From NCBI GenBank assembly GCA_900556665.1, contig USPX01000023.1, forward strand, positions 1 to 17,603: 17,603 nucleotides of DNA, in the 5' to 3' direction. The DNA is from an uncultured Eubacteriales bacterium. Its GTDB lineage: Bacteria; Bacillota_A; Clostridia; Lachnospirales; Cellulosilyticaceae. The notes below the pieces were generated by a model, which ran no database searches, was not told where the DNA came from, and saw nothing but the letters and a program-made list of their open reading frames with translations. The translations under genes and the position numbers were made by a program. The stretch's first letter is position 1; the number at the start of each line of letters is the position of its first letter. Shown one piece after another: positions 6,026 through 14,911 of the stretch.

Positions 6026-6640
6026 TTAACCGTTTTTTCCCTTTACACGTTTTAGTCTAAAGAAATCTTCACGTTCTTTTTCTTCTAACGCTTCTTGGAT
6101 ATATTTCACTTGTTCCTTATATTTAGGAATTTGAATGTGCTGCAAAGCATTTGTACGTTTTTGCGTTTTTTGAATTTCTTTCGCTAGTTTAAAGATACAG
6201 TTATCTATTTCCGCCAGCTCATACATCATATAACGTACTGTTCGAAACTTCTCAGCTGCAGCATCTAATACCAATGTACTATTGTGAAAACCGTAGCTTG
6301 GCGTAATCTCCTTCTTATCATATTTGATAGTTGGAATATCTACGCCCATGACACTTTTTAAGAGAATCTCAAATTCTTCATCCTTTGGAATACTCTTTGC
6401 GAGGTTTTCTACATTTTGAATGCCCATACTCACATTAACTTGTTGCAGATAATCATAAGCTTCTTGAATGGTGGTATAAATACTGCCTTGTATGGTTTTA
6501 GCACGTTCTACCAGATTCATCATCTCTTTGATTAAAACATTTCTTTTCTTATCCAAAAGCTCGAAGCCTTTATTAGAAAGTTCTAAGGAAGACTTGGCTT
6601 TAATCAGGTTTGATTTGGTTGGTGCAATAAGAACAGCCAT
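6026..6640 (-). CDS. ntpD: V/A-type ATPase subunit D (central rotor shaft)
   Basis: Subunit D is the long coiled-coil shaft that turns inside the A3B3 head and links it to the membrane ring. The 204-residue protein begins with the family's APTKSNLIKAKSSLELSNKGFELL region (quote: APTKSNLIKAK, residues 6-16). N- and C-terminal helices form the coiled coil, and the C-terminus is basic (RLKRVKGKNG). Size is normal for the family. It is last in the nine-gene operon. Its ATG lies 6 bases after the subunit B stop, and its ribosome site AAAGGA is inside the end of the B gene, so translation is probably coupled. Confidence 0.95.
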   Translation of the reverse strand: MAVLIAPTKSNLIKAKSSLELSNKGFELLDKKRNVLIKEMMNLVERAKTIQGSIYTTIQEAYDYLQQVNVSMGIQNVENLAKSIPKDEEFEILLKSVMGVDIPTIKYDKKEITPSYGFHNSTLVLDAAAEKFRTVRYMMYELAEIDNCIFKLAKEIQKTQKRTNALQHIQIPKYKEQVKYIQEALEEKEREDFFRLKRVKGKNG

Positions 6641-6646
6641 AATTCA

Positions 6647-8029
6647 TCAGTCCTTTTTTCCTTTATAGTGCCTTGCAATGAGTGCTGGGTCTAAACGGTC
6701 TAATTCTGATTTTGGTAAGATGGATAAGATCTTCCAGCCAAGCTCCAATGTTTCAACCATACTTCTATTTTCCGTAGCCCCTTGTGCCACGAAGTTTTCT
6801 TCAAAGGCGCGACCAAATTTTAAGTAAAGCTTATCCACTTCTCCTAAATCATCTTCCCCAATGATTTGTGCGAGTGACCTTACGTCCTGTACATGGGAAT
6901 AAGAGGAGAAGATTTGATTGGATAAGTCTGCATGGTCTGCTCTTGTATAGCCTTCACCGATACCATCTTTCATCAGACGAGAAAGAGATGGGAGGATATC
7001 AATTGGTGGATAAATACCCTTTTGATTGAGCTCACGGTTTAAAACGATTTGCCCCTCTGTAATGAAACCTGTAAGGTCAGGAATTGGGTGAGTAATATCA
7101 TCATTTGGCATAGTTAAAATTGGAATCAATGTAATAGAACCTTCTTTGCCTTCTAGCATTCCTGCACGTTCATAAATCGTCGATAAGTCACTATAGAGAT
7201 AACCTGGATAACCTTTACGAGAAGGTACTTCCCCTCTCGTTGAAGACATTTCACGTAAAGCTTCTGAATAACTAGTCATATCCGTCAGTACTACGAGAAC
7301 ATGCATATTTTGTTCAAAAGCTAAGTATTCTGCTGCTGTTAAGGCACAACGAGGTGTAGAAATTCTCTCTGTAATAGGGTCATCAGCTAAGTTCAGATAC
7401 ATGACAACGTGATCTAGAACTCCTGCTGCCTCAAAGCTTCTGGTGAAATAAGCGGCATCATCATGTCGCACCCCCATTGCCCCAAATACTACAGCGAAGT
7501 TATCTGCATTAGCTCCTTCGATTTTAGCTTGTTTCACGATTTGTACAGCTAATTCATTGTGGGCAATACCATTTCCAGAGAAAATAGGTAGCTTTTGTCC
7601 ACGAATTAGTGTCATCAGGGCATCAATGGCTGAAATGCCTGTTTGAATGAAGTTTCTAGGATAACGACGGGCTACTGGATTAATCGGTCTACCATTAACA
7701 TTATATTTATTTTTTGAAATAATTTGATAAGCCCCATCCACTGGCTCTCCAATCCCATTAAAACAACGTCCTAATATTTCTTTTGAAAGTGGCAATTTAA
7801 GTGGCTCTCCAGTAAATTTAACGGCTGCATTATTCGTAGAAATACCTGTGGTGCCTTCAAAGACTTGAACAACTACGCTTTTGCCATCTACTTTAATCAC
7901 TTTGCCTTTTCGCATTTCTCCGTTATTTAATTTAATATTAACAATTTCATCATAGGCTACGCCCTCAATATTGGAAAGAACAATGAGGGGTCCTTCTACT
8001 TTATCAAGTTTTAAGTATTCTTTTCTCAT
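6647..8029 (-). CDS. ntpB: V/A-type ATPase subunit B (non-catalytic head subunit)
   Basis: Subunit B alternates with A in the hexameric head and completes each catalytic site from the neighbouring side. The 460-residue protein has the family's N-terminal barrel, a nucleotide-fold core with a degenerate P-loop (SGNGIAHNE, 151-159, lacking the GKT lysine), and [20 protein letters not shown] (262-281). R351 in [13 protein letters not shown] corresponds to the arginine finger of Enterococcus hirae NtpB. All expected regions are intact. The start has GGAAGG just upstream. It is 16 bases downstream of subunit A. Confidence 0.97.
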   Translation of the reverse strand: MRKEYLKLDKVEGPLIVLSNIEGVAYDEIVNIKLNNGEMRKGKVIKVDGKSVVVQVFEGTTGISTNNAAVKFTGEPLKLPLSKEILGRCFNGIGEPVDGAYQIISKNKYNVNGRPINPVARRYPRNFIQTGISAIDALMTLIRGQKLPIFSGNGIAHNELAVQIVKQAKIEGANADNFAVVFGAMGVRHDDAAYFTRSFEAAGVLDHVVMYLNLADDPITERISTPRCALTAAEYLAFEQNMHVLVVLTDMTSYSEALREMSSTRGEVPSRKGYPGYLYSDLSTIYERAGMLEGKEGSITLIPILTMPNDDITHPIPDLTGFITEGQIVLNRELNQKGIYPPIDILPSLSRLMKDGIGEGYTRADHADLSNQIFSSYSHVQDVRSLAQIIGEDDLGEVDKLYLKFGRAFEENFVAQGATENRSMVETLELGWKILSILPKSELDRLDPALIARHYKGKKD

Positions 8030-8045
8030 TTTACGCTTCCTTCCT

Positions 8046-9821
8046 TTATTGATATTTTTCCATCAGTGCTTTATAGGCATTTACGATCTTTATACGTAAG
8101 TCATCCAGCATCCCAATATTGTCATTTGGCACATCATATTTCATCTTAATGACATCTTCAAAAACTGGTTCTTTACGAATAGTCGAAATAGGAATACCCA
8201 TTTTCACGCATTTTAAAGCATTCTCATATAAATCATCTATAACGTGTAACATCTTATATTGTTTCTCTAAAGATACGTATGTATCGTTTTGATGAAGGGC
8301 ATTTTGTTGTAAGAAGCCTTTTTTAATAGTTCTTGCAATCTCAAGAACGAGACACTGATCATTAGGCAGTACATCTTCACCAACTAATTGGACGATTTCA
8401 TTTAGCTTCTCTTCTTCTTGTAAGAGTCTGACCATCTTACCACGAAGCTCTAACATATCTGGGGCCACATTTTCTCTATACCAATCACCAAGAAGCGCAA
8501 CATAACTACTATAACTTGTGAGGTAGTTAATAGATGGATAGTGTCTTGCATAAGCAAGCTTTTTGTCCAGTGCTAAGAAGGCACTTACGAAACGCTTAGT
8601 ATTTTCAGTAACAGGTTCTGAGAAATCCCCACCAGCTGGAGAAACAGCCCCAATGATTGTAACAGACGCTTCATCCCCGCCTAATGTATGGACACAGCCT
8701 GCTCTTTCATAAAACTGTGCAAGCCTAGATGGTAAATAAGCTGGATACCCTTCTTCTGCTGGCATTTCTTCAAGTCGTCCAGAGATTTCACGTAAGGCTT
8801 CTGCCCATCTAGAGGTAGAATCTGCCATAATGGCGACATCATAACCCATATCTCTAAAGTATTCTGCCATAGTAATCCCTGTATAAATGCTGGCTTCACG
8901 AGCGGCAACTGGCATATTAGAGGTATTGGCAATGAGGATTGTTCGCTCCATCAAAGGTCTATTAGTACGTGGGTCAATGAGGGCCGGGAACTCCTCAAGT
9001 ACGTTGGTCATCTCATTACCACGTTCCCCACATCCAATGTAAACAATAATATCTGCATCACTCCACTTAGCCAGTTGATGCTGTGTCACCGTCTTACCTG
9101 TTCCAAATCCTCCTGGAAGTCCTACTGTTCCCCCTTTTGCAATAGGGAAGAAAGTATCAATGACACGTTGTCCTGTGACAAGTGGTTTATAAATCGGAAT
9201 ACGTTCTGCAATAGGACGAGGTTTTCTAACTGGCCATTTTTGGACAAGGGTTAAATTCACCCTTGCCCCACTTGGTGTTTCAATAACGGCTACCGTATCA
9301 TTAATGCGGTATTTGCCATTTGGTCTCACTTCTACAATAGTTCCTTTCACATAAGGTGGCACTAAAAGCTTATGCAAGATACTTTGCGTTTCTTGTACTT
9401 GCCCATAAACAAATCCGCCAGGTAAGAAATCTCCTTCCTTAACAAGCATTTCAACCTCCCATTCCTTCTCTTCATCTAGGCTCAAAAGGCCGATGCCTTC
9501 TGGGATGAAGTCAGCTGAGAGAGATTGAATCTTTTTAAGTGGCCTTTGAATCCCATCAAACATATTACTAAGCATACCAGGCCCTAATGTTAATGAAAGC
9601 GGTGCGCCTGTGGAAATAATTTGTTCTCCAGCTTTAAGGCCTTCTGTTTCTTCGTAAACCTGTACTGTCGCAATATCTCCATCTAAAGAAACGACTTCAC
9701 CAATAAGCTGTCTGTCCCCTACTGTCACCATTTCATTAACTTTAAAGTTTGACATCCCACTACCCTTTACAACAGGTCCATTAATGAGTTGTACGATTCC
9801 ATAATTATTCAATCTCTTCAC
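8046..9821 (-). CDS. ntpA: V/A-type ATPase subunit A (catalytic head subunit)
   Basis: Subunit A hydrolyses or makes ATP in the soluble head. The 591-residue protein has an intact Walker A loop, GGFGTGKT (237-244, K243), and the catalytic glutamate region GCGERGNE (263-270, E266). It also has the family's non-homologous insert between about residues 115 and 195, and [12 protein letters not shown], the usual Walker B neighbourhood. Length is that of the family. The start is a GTG at 9821 that overlaps the end of subunit E by 17 bases, with GGAG six bases before it; a TTG at 9812 is an alternative. The overlap suggests coupled translation of E and A. No catalytic residue is missing, so the enzyme should be active. 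Confidence 0.97.
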   Translation of the reverse strand: MKRLNNYGIVQLINGPVVKGSGMSNFKVNEMVTVGDRQLIGEVVSLDGDIATVQVYEETEGLKAGEQIISTGAPLSLTLGPGMLSNMFDGIQRPLKKIQSLSADFIPEGIGLLSLDEEKEWEVEMLVKEGDFLPGGFVYGQVQETQSILHKLLVPPYVKGTIVEVRPNGKYRINDTVAVIETPSGARVNLTLVQKWPVRKPRPIAERIPIYKPLVTGQRVIDTFFPIAKGGTVGLPGGFGTGKTVTQHQLAKWSDADIIVYIGCGERGNEMTNVLEEFPALIDPRTNRPLMERTILIANTSNMPVAAREASIYTGITMAEYFRDMGYDVAIMADSTSRWAEALREISGRLEEMPAEEGYPAYLPSRLAQFYERAGCVHTLGGDEASVTIIGAVSPAGGDFSEPVTENTKRFVSAFLALDKKLAYARHYPSINYLTSYSSYVALLGDWYRENVAPDMLELRGKMVRLLQEEEKLNEIVQLVGEDVLPNDQCLVLEIARTIKKGFLQQNALHQNDTYVSLEKQYKMLHVIDDLYENALKCVKMGIPISTIRKEPVFEDVIKMKYDVPNDNIGMLDDLRIKIVNAYKALMEKYQ

Positions 9822-10446
9822 CCACCTCTCCTAAAGCACCTGTTACAATTTCCACAATACGATCTTTAGATTCTTCGATGATATTTTGCATACTCATATC
9901 AATCTTCATATTAAGAGTAGGGTCAGCTATAATAAGTCCCCCAATTATATCCCTTTCAGCTTTTTCAAATTCTAATTGTTCCTTTTGGACCCCTATTTTA
10001 ATAAGTTCTTTTTCAATAAAATCTTTATGCCTTGCAATGTCCTTCTCCTGCATATAAATCACCAGTGGATTGGCATAATCCTTAAGCTCCTCTAACTGAG
10101 CCACTGTATGTTTTAAATAAGTTTCATAAACTGGCTTATCTACGAAAGCTCTAGCACGTTCAATTAATGCTTCTGTAAAACGTACGACGACTTTTTCTGT
10201 AGTCAGCATAGTTTCTTTCTTACTACTCATCTTGCCTTTACTAATGAGCTCAATCTTTTTAGCTTCAGCTCTTTTTCTAGCATTATCAATAATATCTGCT
10301 GCCTCTCTATCTATTTTGTATTTACTCTCAGCAATTTTCCCCTCATACTCTTTTTCAAGTTCCATTGTTTTTTGGCTGACTTCTTCTTTGAGTTCTTGAC
10401 TTAAGAGCTTTGAAAATAAGGTTAATTTTTGTTCGATTGTAACCAT
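9805..10446 (-). CDS. ntpE: V/A-type ATPase subunit E (peripheral stalk)
   Basis: Subunit E forms, with the small coiled-coil subunit encoded first in the operon, the outer stalk that stops the head from turning. The 213-residue protein has a long charged N-terminal helix (EVSQKTMELEKEYEGKIAE region, about residues 22-70). A compact C-terminal domain ends [19 protein letters not shown], with the GGLIIADPTLNMKID motif typical of the family. Of two in-frame ATGs six bases apart, 10446 is preferred because AGAGG then lies nine bases upstream; from 10452 it would be only three bases away. The 3' end overlaps the subunit A start. Confidence 0.92.
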   Translation of the reverse strand: MVTIEQKLTLFSKLLSQELKEEVSQKTMELEKEYEGKIAESKYKIDREAADIIDNARKRAEAKKIELISKGKMSSKKETMLTTEKVVVRFTEALIERARAFVDKPVYETYLKHTVAQLEELKDYANPLVIYMQEKDIARHKDFIEKELIKIGVQKEQLEFEKAERDIIGGLIIADPTLNMKIDMSMQNIIEESKDRIVEIVTGALGEVGEEIE

Positions 10447-10467
10447 ATACATTCACCTCTATATGCT

Positions 10468-10776
10468 CTATATACGGATGCCCACAGACTCTCTGATATA
10501 ATTTGTAATTACATCAGTCCCTCTTGTTGTCCCATGTCTATCCGGAATTTCTATAATTAATGGCTTTTTATTTTTGATTTTGTAGTCCATGACTTCATCT
10601 TGCACCATGTCTACAATCTTTTCTGTGAGTAAAATAATCCCCACTTCTGGATTCATGGTAGCTGACTTAAAAGCCTCTAACACTTGTTCTCTCTCATGAA
10701 GAATAACCCCATCAATGCCTGCAAGTCTCATTCCTACCCATGTATCATGGTTATCACTTAATAAAAATGACTTCAT
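10468..10776 (-). CDS. ntpG: V/A-type ATPase subunit F (NtpG, rotor-associated)
   Basis: A 102-residue single-domain protein with the Rossmann-like fold of V-ATPase subunit F, which binds the central shaft subunit D and tunes activity. Family features are the start FLLSDNHDTWVGMRLAGIDG, the strand GIILLTEKIVD (46-56) and the PLIIEIPDRHG (71-81) region, with a C-terminal helix. Naming differs between systems: this is F in archaeal and eukaryotic notation and NtpG in Enterococcus. GGAGG precedes the start. It lies between K and E in the operon, with gaps of about 20-30 bases. Confidence 0.93.
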   Translation of the reverse strand: MKSFLLSDNHDTWVGMRLAGIDGVILHEREQVLEAFKSATMNPEVGIILLTEKIVDMVQDEVMDYKIKNKKPLIIEIPDRHGTTRGTDVITNYIRESVGIRI

Positions 10777-10803
10777 AGCTACCTCCTCCCATCTTTCTTT
10801 GTA

Positions 10804-11238
10804 CTAGATGAAAAGAATAAGAATAGAAATAATCATACCGTAGATTGCAATACCTTCTGCCATACCTACGAAGATTAATGTTTTACCTAATATCGTTGAA
10901 TCCTCTGATACGGCACCGATAGCTGAAGCACCAACTGAACCTACAGCGCGACCTGTACCGATAGTTGCAAGCCCTGTACTAAGAGAAGCTGCCACATATT
11001 TTAAACCATCACCAAATGAAAGTGCTGCACCAGCTGTTTCAGCTGCAGCTTCTGCTGCCATAAGATTTCCTGTGCCACAAATCACAAACCCTACAATCAT
11101 TGCACCAAATAAACCAACTGATGTGAGCATCATATTTCTTAAGTTACCTGCCTTCTTTTGAGACTTTGTTAACTTCACACCATAAAGAATTGTTCCCACT
11201 GCTACTACTGCAGCTAATAAAACTGTTAATTGCATCAT
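10804..11238 (-). CDS. ntpK: V/A-type ATPase ring subunit K (proteolipid)
   Basis: Subunit K makes the membrane rotor ring that carries the coupling ion. The 144-residue protein has four hydrophobic segments. The second pair is a clear c-type hairpin: GLATIGTGRAVG (89-100) and GMAEGIAIYGM (126-136), with the ion-binding glutamate E128. The first pair (about residues 3-22 and 36-58) has no acidic residue and no glycine-rich c-type motif, and ends in an alanine-rich MAAEAAAETAG linker. The second hairpin aligns without gaps to sodium F-type c subunits, placing T95 where they have the sodium-ligand glutamine; the residue after the glutamate is glycine, not serine or threonine. The coupling ion is therefore uncertain. 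Two adjacent ATGs (11238, 11235) are possible starts. Confidence 0.93.
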   Translation of the reverse strand: MMQLTVLLAAVVAVGTILYGVKLTKSQKKAGNLRNMMLTSVGLFGAMIVGFVICGTGNLMAAEAAAETAGAALSFGDGLKYVAASLSTGLATIGTGRAVGSVGASAIGAVSEDSTILGKTLIFVGMAEGIAIYGMIISILILFI

Positions 11239-11280
11239 TTTATTTCATCCTCTCTCATTCTTAAATGTATTCTTTTATTT

Positions 11281-13260
11281 TTACTTTTCTTCTATTTTAA
11301 GTGGGGCATAAGCAATGCCATCTCCACCGAAATATTTGCTAAACATTTCATAATACTGAAGTCTTAAACCTTGAATAAATACAACTAAGCCCTCAAGTGT
11401 TAAAATAAGAACATTTCCTAAAATAATAATTAAAAGCTTAGCCCATATATAAGGTACAAGCCCTGCCATTACTGAAAAGGCTAGGAAAAGGCCTGCATGG
11501 TTTAATGCAAACGCACCTACACGGATGAAGGAAATAGAATTACTAAGTGTAGATAATAAAGTTTCAAATCCTTCAAAACCGCTTTCTACAAAGTAAGCAC
11601 TTCTCTCTCCTTTAATCAGTGGCTTCTCCCCTTCCACTAAATGTGCCAGTGGCTCCTTAAGTACCATCATTGCCATCATTAAAATCATGACTACGATAGG
11701 TACAATTACAGAAACTGGAATAGCCTTTACAATACATAAAGCACTGCAGATAAATCCCATAAAGAACAAATAACCTGCTACACCATTCTTACCAAATAAA
11801 GCCCCTTCAATATCCCTTCTTCTAAGGCAGTTAATAATGCCAATGCCAAAGGATACAGTCAGTACTGCCACACCAAAGGCTACACCGGCAAGTAAGATCG
11901 GCATAATATTGGTGGTATTAAGTGGTCCCCCATGTACAAGGGCAATATCTTTAATGACCGGAATATCTTCAAGCCCAAAGATACTACCATATACAAGCCC
12001 AAAAATCATAGATGTACCACCTAATCGTTTTAAAATTCCTGCTGGCACAGGCATTTTGCTTGCAAGCAATACCCCTGCCAAGAAATAAACACCACCTTGT
12101 CCTATATCCCCAAACATAATGCCAAACATGAGACAAAATGTAATTGCTAAAAATGGGGTTGGGTCAATTTCGTTATAAGTAGGTAAACCATATAGCTTCA
12201 CAATCATTTCAAAAGGTTTAAAGAACCAATTGTTTTTAAGCTCGGTTGGTGGAATTACCTGCTCCCCTAATTCCTTTGGATTCTTTTGGAGCATAACATA
12301 TTTATCTGTAATGGCTGCAATACGTTCTTCTAAAACATCGTAATCTCTTTCCCTAATCCATGCACTTAGTACAAATACATTATTGCCTCTAAAAATCTGT
12401 TCTTTTAAAGTACATACTTTGATTTCTAATTGCATCCTTGTATAAACCCTATCTAAAATGCTACTGGCTTCATTTTTATTTTCCATGACATCTTTTTCAA
12501 GACGTTCAATTTGTTTGGTAAATACACTAATCTTACTTGCAATATCACTTCTAGTCTTTTCCACATTGCCCTTCATTTCAATTTGAATATCTAGTTTATT
12601 CCAGTTAAGGGATTTGAGGATACGCTGGGTCTCATCTTTGAATTCAGCTAGATAGAAGATAATATAAATATCTTCACTAGAAGCCTCAATCTCCCCAATC
12701 TCAAATATTAAAGCACTGATATTTTCATAGTTTTTTCGAATATGTACACGATTATCTCTCGATAGTGTCCCTATCTCATATTTAAAATAACTCAGTTTAT
12801 TAAGCTCACTAAAATCAATGTCCTCAGTAATATAACTCAGCGTTTGATCAAGGGCTTTTAGCTCTTTGAGCTTTGCTTTCTTTTCATTTATCGCTTCAAG
12901 ACTAGGTCCTATTTTCTCCTGAAGCATTTTTAAATCACTGATGGCCTGCTCTTTTGTATAAGCCTTAATGCCCGCTTTAGCGACTCTTATTTGAAGTCCT
13001 AAATCATTACTCATTCTATCCACTTGACTTACTGTTTCACTCAGCTTACTTTGGATTTCAGAATAATTCTCCTCCCGTTTTATGACTGCGCCGCTAGGCA
13101 TCATGGCTTCATATTCATGCATAATATAACTATTATCATATGCATCACTATGTTCTAAATTAAGGTGAACATTTTCGCAAAGAACAAGCTCTTGTAGTAT
13201 TGCATTTTCTTCCTCTAGCGAACCGACTAGATTTAAGAGTTTCATCTTCTCAATAGCCAT
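11281..13260 (-). CDS. ntpI: V/A-type ATPase subunit I (membrane stator, a-type)
   Basis: Subunit I holds the ion half-channels next to the rotor ring and anchors the stalks. In the 659-residue protein the first ~345 residues are a cytoplasmic domain with two coiled-coil stretches (about 65-140 and 230-290). The rest has seven or eight membrane segments. The family landmarks are present: MFGIMFGDIGQGG (368-380), SFIRVGAFALNHAG (577-590) with the essential channel arginine R580, and GLRLQYYEMFSKYFGG (631-646) with the second arginine R633. These correspond to the two arginines of the yeast a subunit. GGAGG precedes the ATG. The gene lies 19 bases after subunit C and 42 bases before K. Confidence 0.96.
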   Translation of the reverse strand: MAIEKMKLLNLVGSLEEENAILQELVLCENVHLNLEHSDAYDNSYIMHEYEAMMPSGAVIKREENYSEIQSKLSETVSQVDRMSNDLGLQIRVAKAGIKAYTKEQAISDLKMLQEKIGPSLEAINEKKAKLKELKALDQTLSYITEDIDFSELNKLSYFKYEIGTLSRDNRVHIRKNYENISALIFEIGEIEASSEDIYIIFYLAEFKDETQRILKSLNWNKLDIQIEMKGNVEKTRSDIASKISVFTKQIERLEKDVMENKNEASSILDRVYTRMQLEIKVCTLKEQIFRGNNVFVLSAWIRERDYDVLEERIAAITDKYVMLQKNPKELGEQVIPPTELKNNWFFKPFEMIVKLYGLPTYNEIDPTPFLAITFCLMFGIMFGDIGQGGVYFLAGVLLASKMPVPAGILKRLGGTSMIFGLVYGSIFGLEDIPVIKDIALVHGGPLNTTNIMPILLAGVAFGVAVLTVSFGIGIINCLRRRDIEGALFGKNGVAGYLFFMGFICSALCIVKAIPVSVIVPIVVMILMMAMMVLKEPLAHLVEGEKPLIKGERSAYFVESGFEGFETLLSTLSNSISFIRVGAFALNHAGLFLAFSVMAGLVPYIWAKLLIIILGNVLILTLEGLVVFIQGLRLQYYEMFSKYFGGDGIAYAPLKIEEK

Positions 13261-13279
13261 GTGTAGCTTCCTCCGCTCA

Positions 13280-14317
13280 TTATAAGGTATGAACTAAATA
13301 CTTACTTAGCTCAATTTCTGGCAAAGTATATCTTATGCCTTCTGTTAATGATGTTAAATCCTTGACTTCTACCTCTAATGCGTAAATATATGCAATGGTC
13401 TGTGCGATATCTTCTCCTTCCTTTGGAAAACGCTTAATATAATCGTAAAGATATTTATCAATATTACGATCTAAGAATTCCTCTGTAGCCTTTTCAAACA
13501 AAGGATAAGAAATATACTTCTCTGCTTGTTTCTTAAGTTCTTCTAAATTCTTGCTATAGGCAAGTGTCTTTAGCTTTTGATAGGTCAAGCGATTGCCATA
13601 AGGCAAACTATAAATCAGCATTTCCTCTGGACTGATAACATAGTACTTGGTTGCTCTAAAAATCCATTGAATATTAATGAGATCTGCTTTAGTCCCTATC
13701 ATCTTCTTAGCCACTTCTTGATCCATGTCTTCTAGCCCACTAGCCTTATCCATAAGCGTCTTATAAAGCAAAATATAGAGTTTCATTTCCATATGAAATT
13801 CTCTTTTATGTACATCTTCCTGCACCATTGTCTTAAGTGCATCATAATAACTTGTGCCTTTAAGGGCCTCTATAAATTGTGCCACATTTTTGCTATTTAC
13901 AAGCTTCCCATAATTACACTGTGCATAGTGGTCTGAGTGTATAAAAGACTTTTCAATACCTTCTTTTTCTTCATTTCTAGCAATGACACGTAAAATAAGC
14001 TGTAAGTCATTAATCTCATACTCCATTAAAAAGGTTTTAAAAAATTCTTTATAACTCCCAGAATAATAATGTAATATGGATTCAATCTGATTTACCATAT
14101 AACGTTGTAATAAAATCTCTAAGTCACCACGGTGGAATTCTTCTAGTTTATATTTTGAAAAAGCTTCACTATAACCTTCTCTTTTCTTTAAAAACTCTAT
14201 CATTTGGGGCACTGTTTTAAACTCCGCTGCCCTCTCCCATTCCCTATCTGAAAGAAAGGTACGGCGTTTCGCACTTAGCTTTGTGTTAATTGCCCGATAG
14301 GATGCGAAAGGGTTCAT
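13280..14317 (-). CDS. ntpC: V/A-type ATPase subunit C (ring-to-shaft adaptor)
   Basis: Subunit C, d-like in eukaryotes, forms the funnel that sits on the rotor ring and receives the central shaft. The 345-residue soluble, mainly helical protein has the normal length. The family's beginning, FASYRAINTKLSAKRRTFLSDREW, is visible (quote: ASYRAINTKLSAKRR, about residues 5-19). The ATG at 14317 is preferred over one at 14344: it follows the previous stop codon after one base (TAATATG) and has GGAGGG just upstream. Its place is unusual: it comes before I and K, whereas in Enterococcus it lies downstream of K and E. Confidence 0.88.
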   Translation of the reverse strand: MNPFASYRAINTKLSAKRRTFLSDREWERAAEFKTVPQMIEFLKKREGYSEAFSKYKLEEFHRGDLEILLQRYMVNQIESILHYYSGSYKEFFKTFLMEYEINDLQLILRVIARNEEKEGIEKSFIHSDHYAQCNYGKLVNSKNVAQFIEALKGTSYYDALKTMVQEDVHKREFHMEMKLYILLYKTLMDKASGLEDMDQEVAKKMIGTKADLINIQWIFRATKYYVISPEEMLIYSLPYGNRLTYQKLKTLAYSKNLEELKKQAEKYISYPLFEKATEEFLDRNIDKYLYDYIKRFPKEGEDIAQTIAYIYALEVEVKDLTSLTEGIRYTLPEIELSKYLVHTL

Positions 14318-14318
14318 A

Positions 14319-14636
14319 TTATCCCTCCACTCCAAAAAGTTCATTAAAAGTATTTCTTAGTAAAGTTTCTTCAATCTGTAAGTAATGATTTTCAACAACT
14401 AATGCTATCTTCTTACACTTCTCTTCTTCCAAATTGTGTTGTTGGGCACCCGTACTAACAATTTGCTCGTACAGCTCGTCTGCTCTTTTGTAAGCTCTTG
14501 TAAGGACTTCATCCCTATAATCACTTATTTCTTTTTCATACTGCTCCCTCTTAAGTTTTAGATTCTCTTCATTTAATTTCTTAGTGTTGAGCGCTACAGA
14601 ATCAATTTGGACAATTTGTTTAATAATATCTTCCAT
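14319..14636 (-). CDS. ntpF: V/A-type ATPase small peripheral-stalk subunit (NtpF / H-G type)
   Basis: The first gene of the operon encodes 105 residues predicted to be almost entirely one charged helix, rich in E, K and Q (EENLKLKREQYEKEISDY, about residues 23-40). This suits the small coiled-coil partner of subunit E in the outer stalk. Sequence identity in this family is low, so the call rests on length, helix character and position. A longer reading from 14684 is open, but the ATG at 14636 has AGAGGG at a good distance, while the upstream ATGs have no ribosome site. Its stop codon is one base from the subunit C start. Confidence 0.8.
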   Translation of the reverse strand: MEDIIKQIVQIDSVALNTKKLNEENLKLKREQYEKEISDYRDEVLTRAYKRADELYEQIVSTGAQQHNLEEEKCKKIALVVENHYLQIEETLLRNTFNELFGVEG

Positions 14637-14686
14637 ACCAATCCCTCTCTTCATCGCATTATAAACTTTCATCAGTTTACACACTC

Positions 14687-14715
14687 ATTTTATCACTATT
14701 ATTCCAAAATTTAAA
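14687..14715 (-). promoter_or_regulatory. Likely promoter of the V/A-ATPase operon
   Basis: On the minus strand TTTAAA (14710-14715) and TAAAAT (14687-14692) are 17 bases apart, giving a leader of about 45 bases before the first gene. A TATAAT at 14658-14663 is a second candidate -10 but lacks a reasonable -35. The rest of 14637-14848 is AT-rich with no further recognisable site. Confidence 0.45.
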
Positions 14716-14848
14716 TATTTTTTCTAAAATTAGGAATATTACTGTATTTTTCTTTTTTTCCTTTACCCGAGTTTCCTCGTACACCTATATATTATTCTCC
14801 TCACAGTCCATATGTGACTACATTATTTTCTTACATAGTTTTCATGCA

Positions 14849-14883
14849 CAAAAAAGGCCATAGCTTAAATGCTATGACCCTTT
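14849..14883 (-). terminator. Terminator of the transducer gene
   Basis: On the minus strand AAAGGGTCATAGC (14871-14883) pairs with GCTATGGCCTTTT (about 14853-14865) over 13 bp with two G-T wobbles. A T run follows at once. It isolates the ATPase operon from the gene upstream. Confidence 0.85.
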
Positions 14884-14911
14884 AATGCCTAAAATTCTTA
14901 TTTTTTTGAGA

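Noticed and set aside
8681..8932. 83-residue frame inside the ATPase subunit A gene
   Set aside because: Shadow frame on the same strand within a fully conserved catalytic gene.
6026..14636. Ordinary F-type ATP synthase
   Set aside because: The A/B head subunits, large subunit I, subunits C, D, E and F, and the absence of F-type delta, epsilon and gamma genes identify the V/A-type enzyme.
14658..14663. TATAAT just before the ATPase operon as its main -10
   Set aside because: No acceptable -35 lies 16-18 bases upstream; the TTFAAA-like pair is not present there, so the TTTAAA-17-TAAAAT pair at 14687-14715 was preferred, with low confidence.
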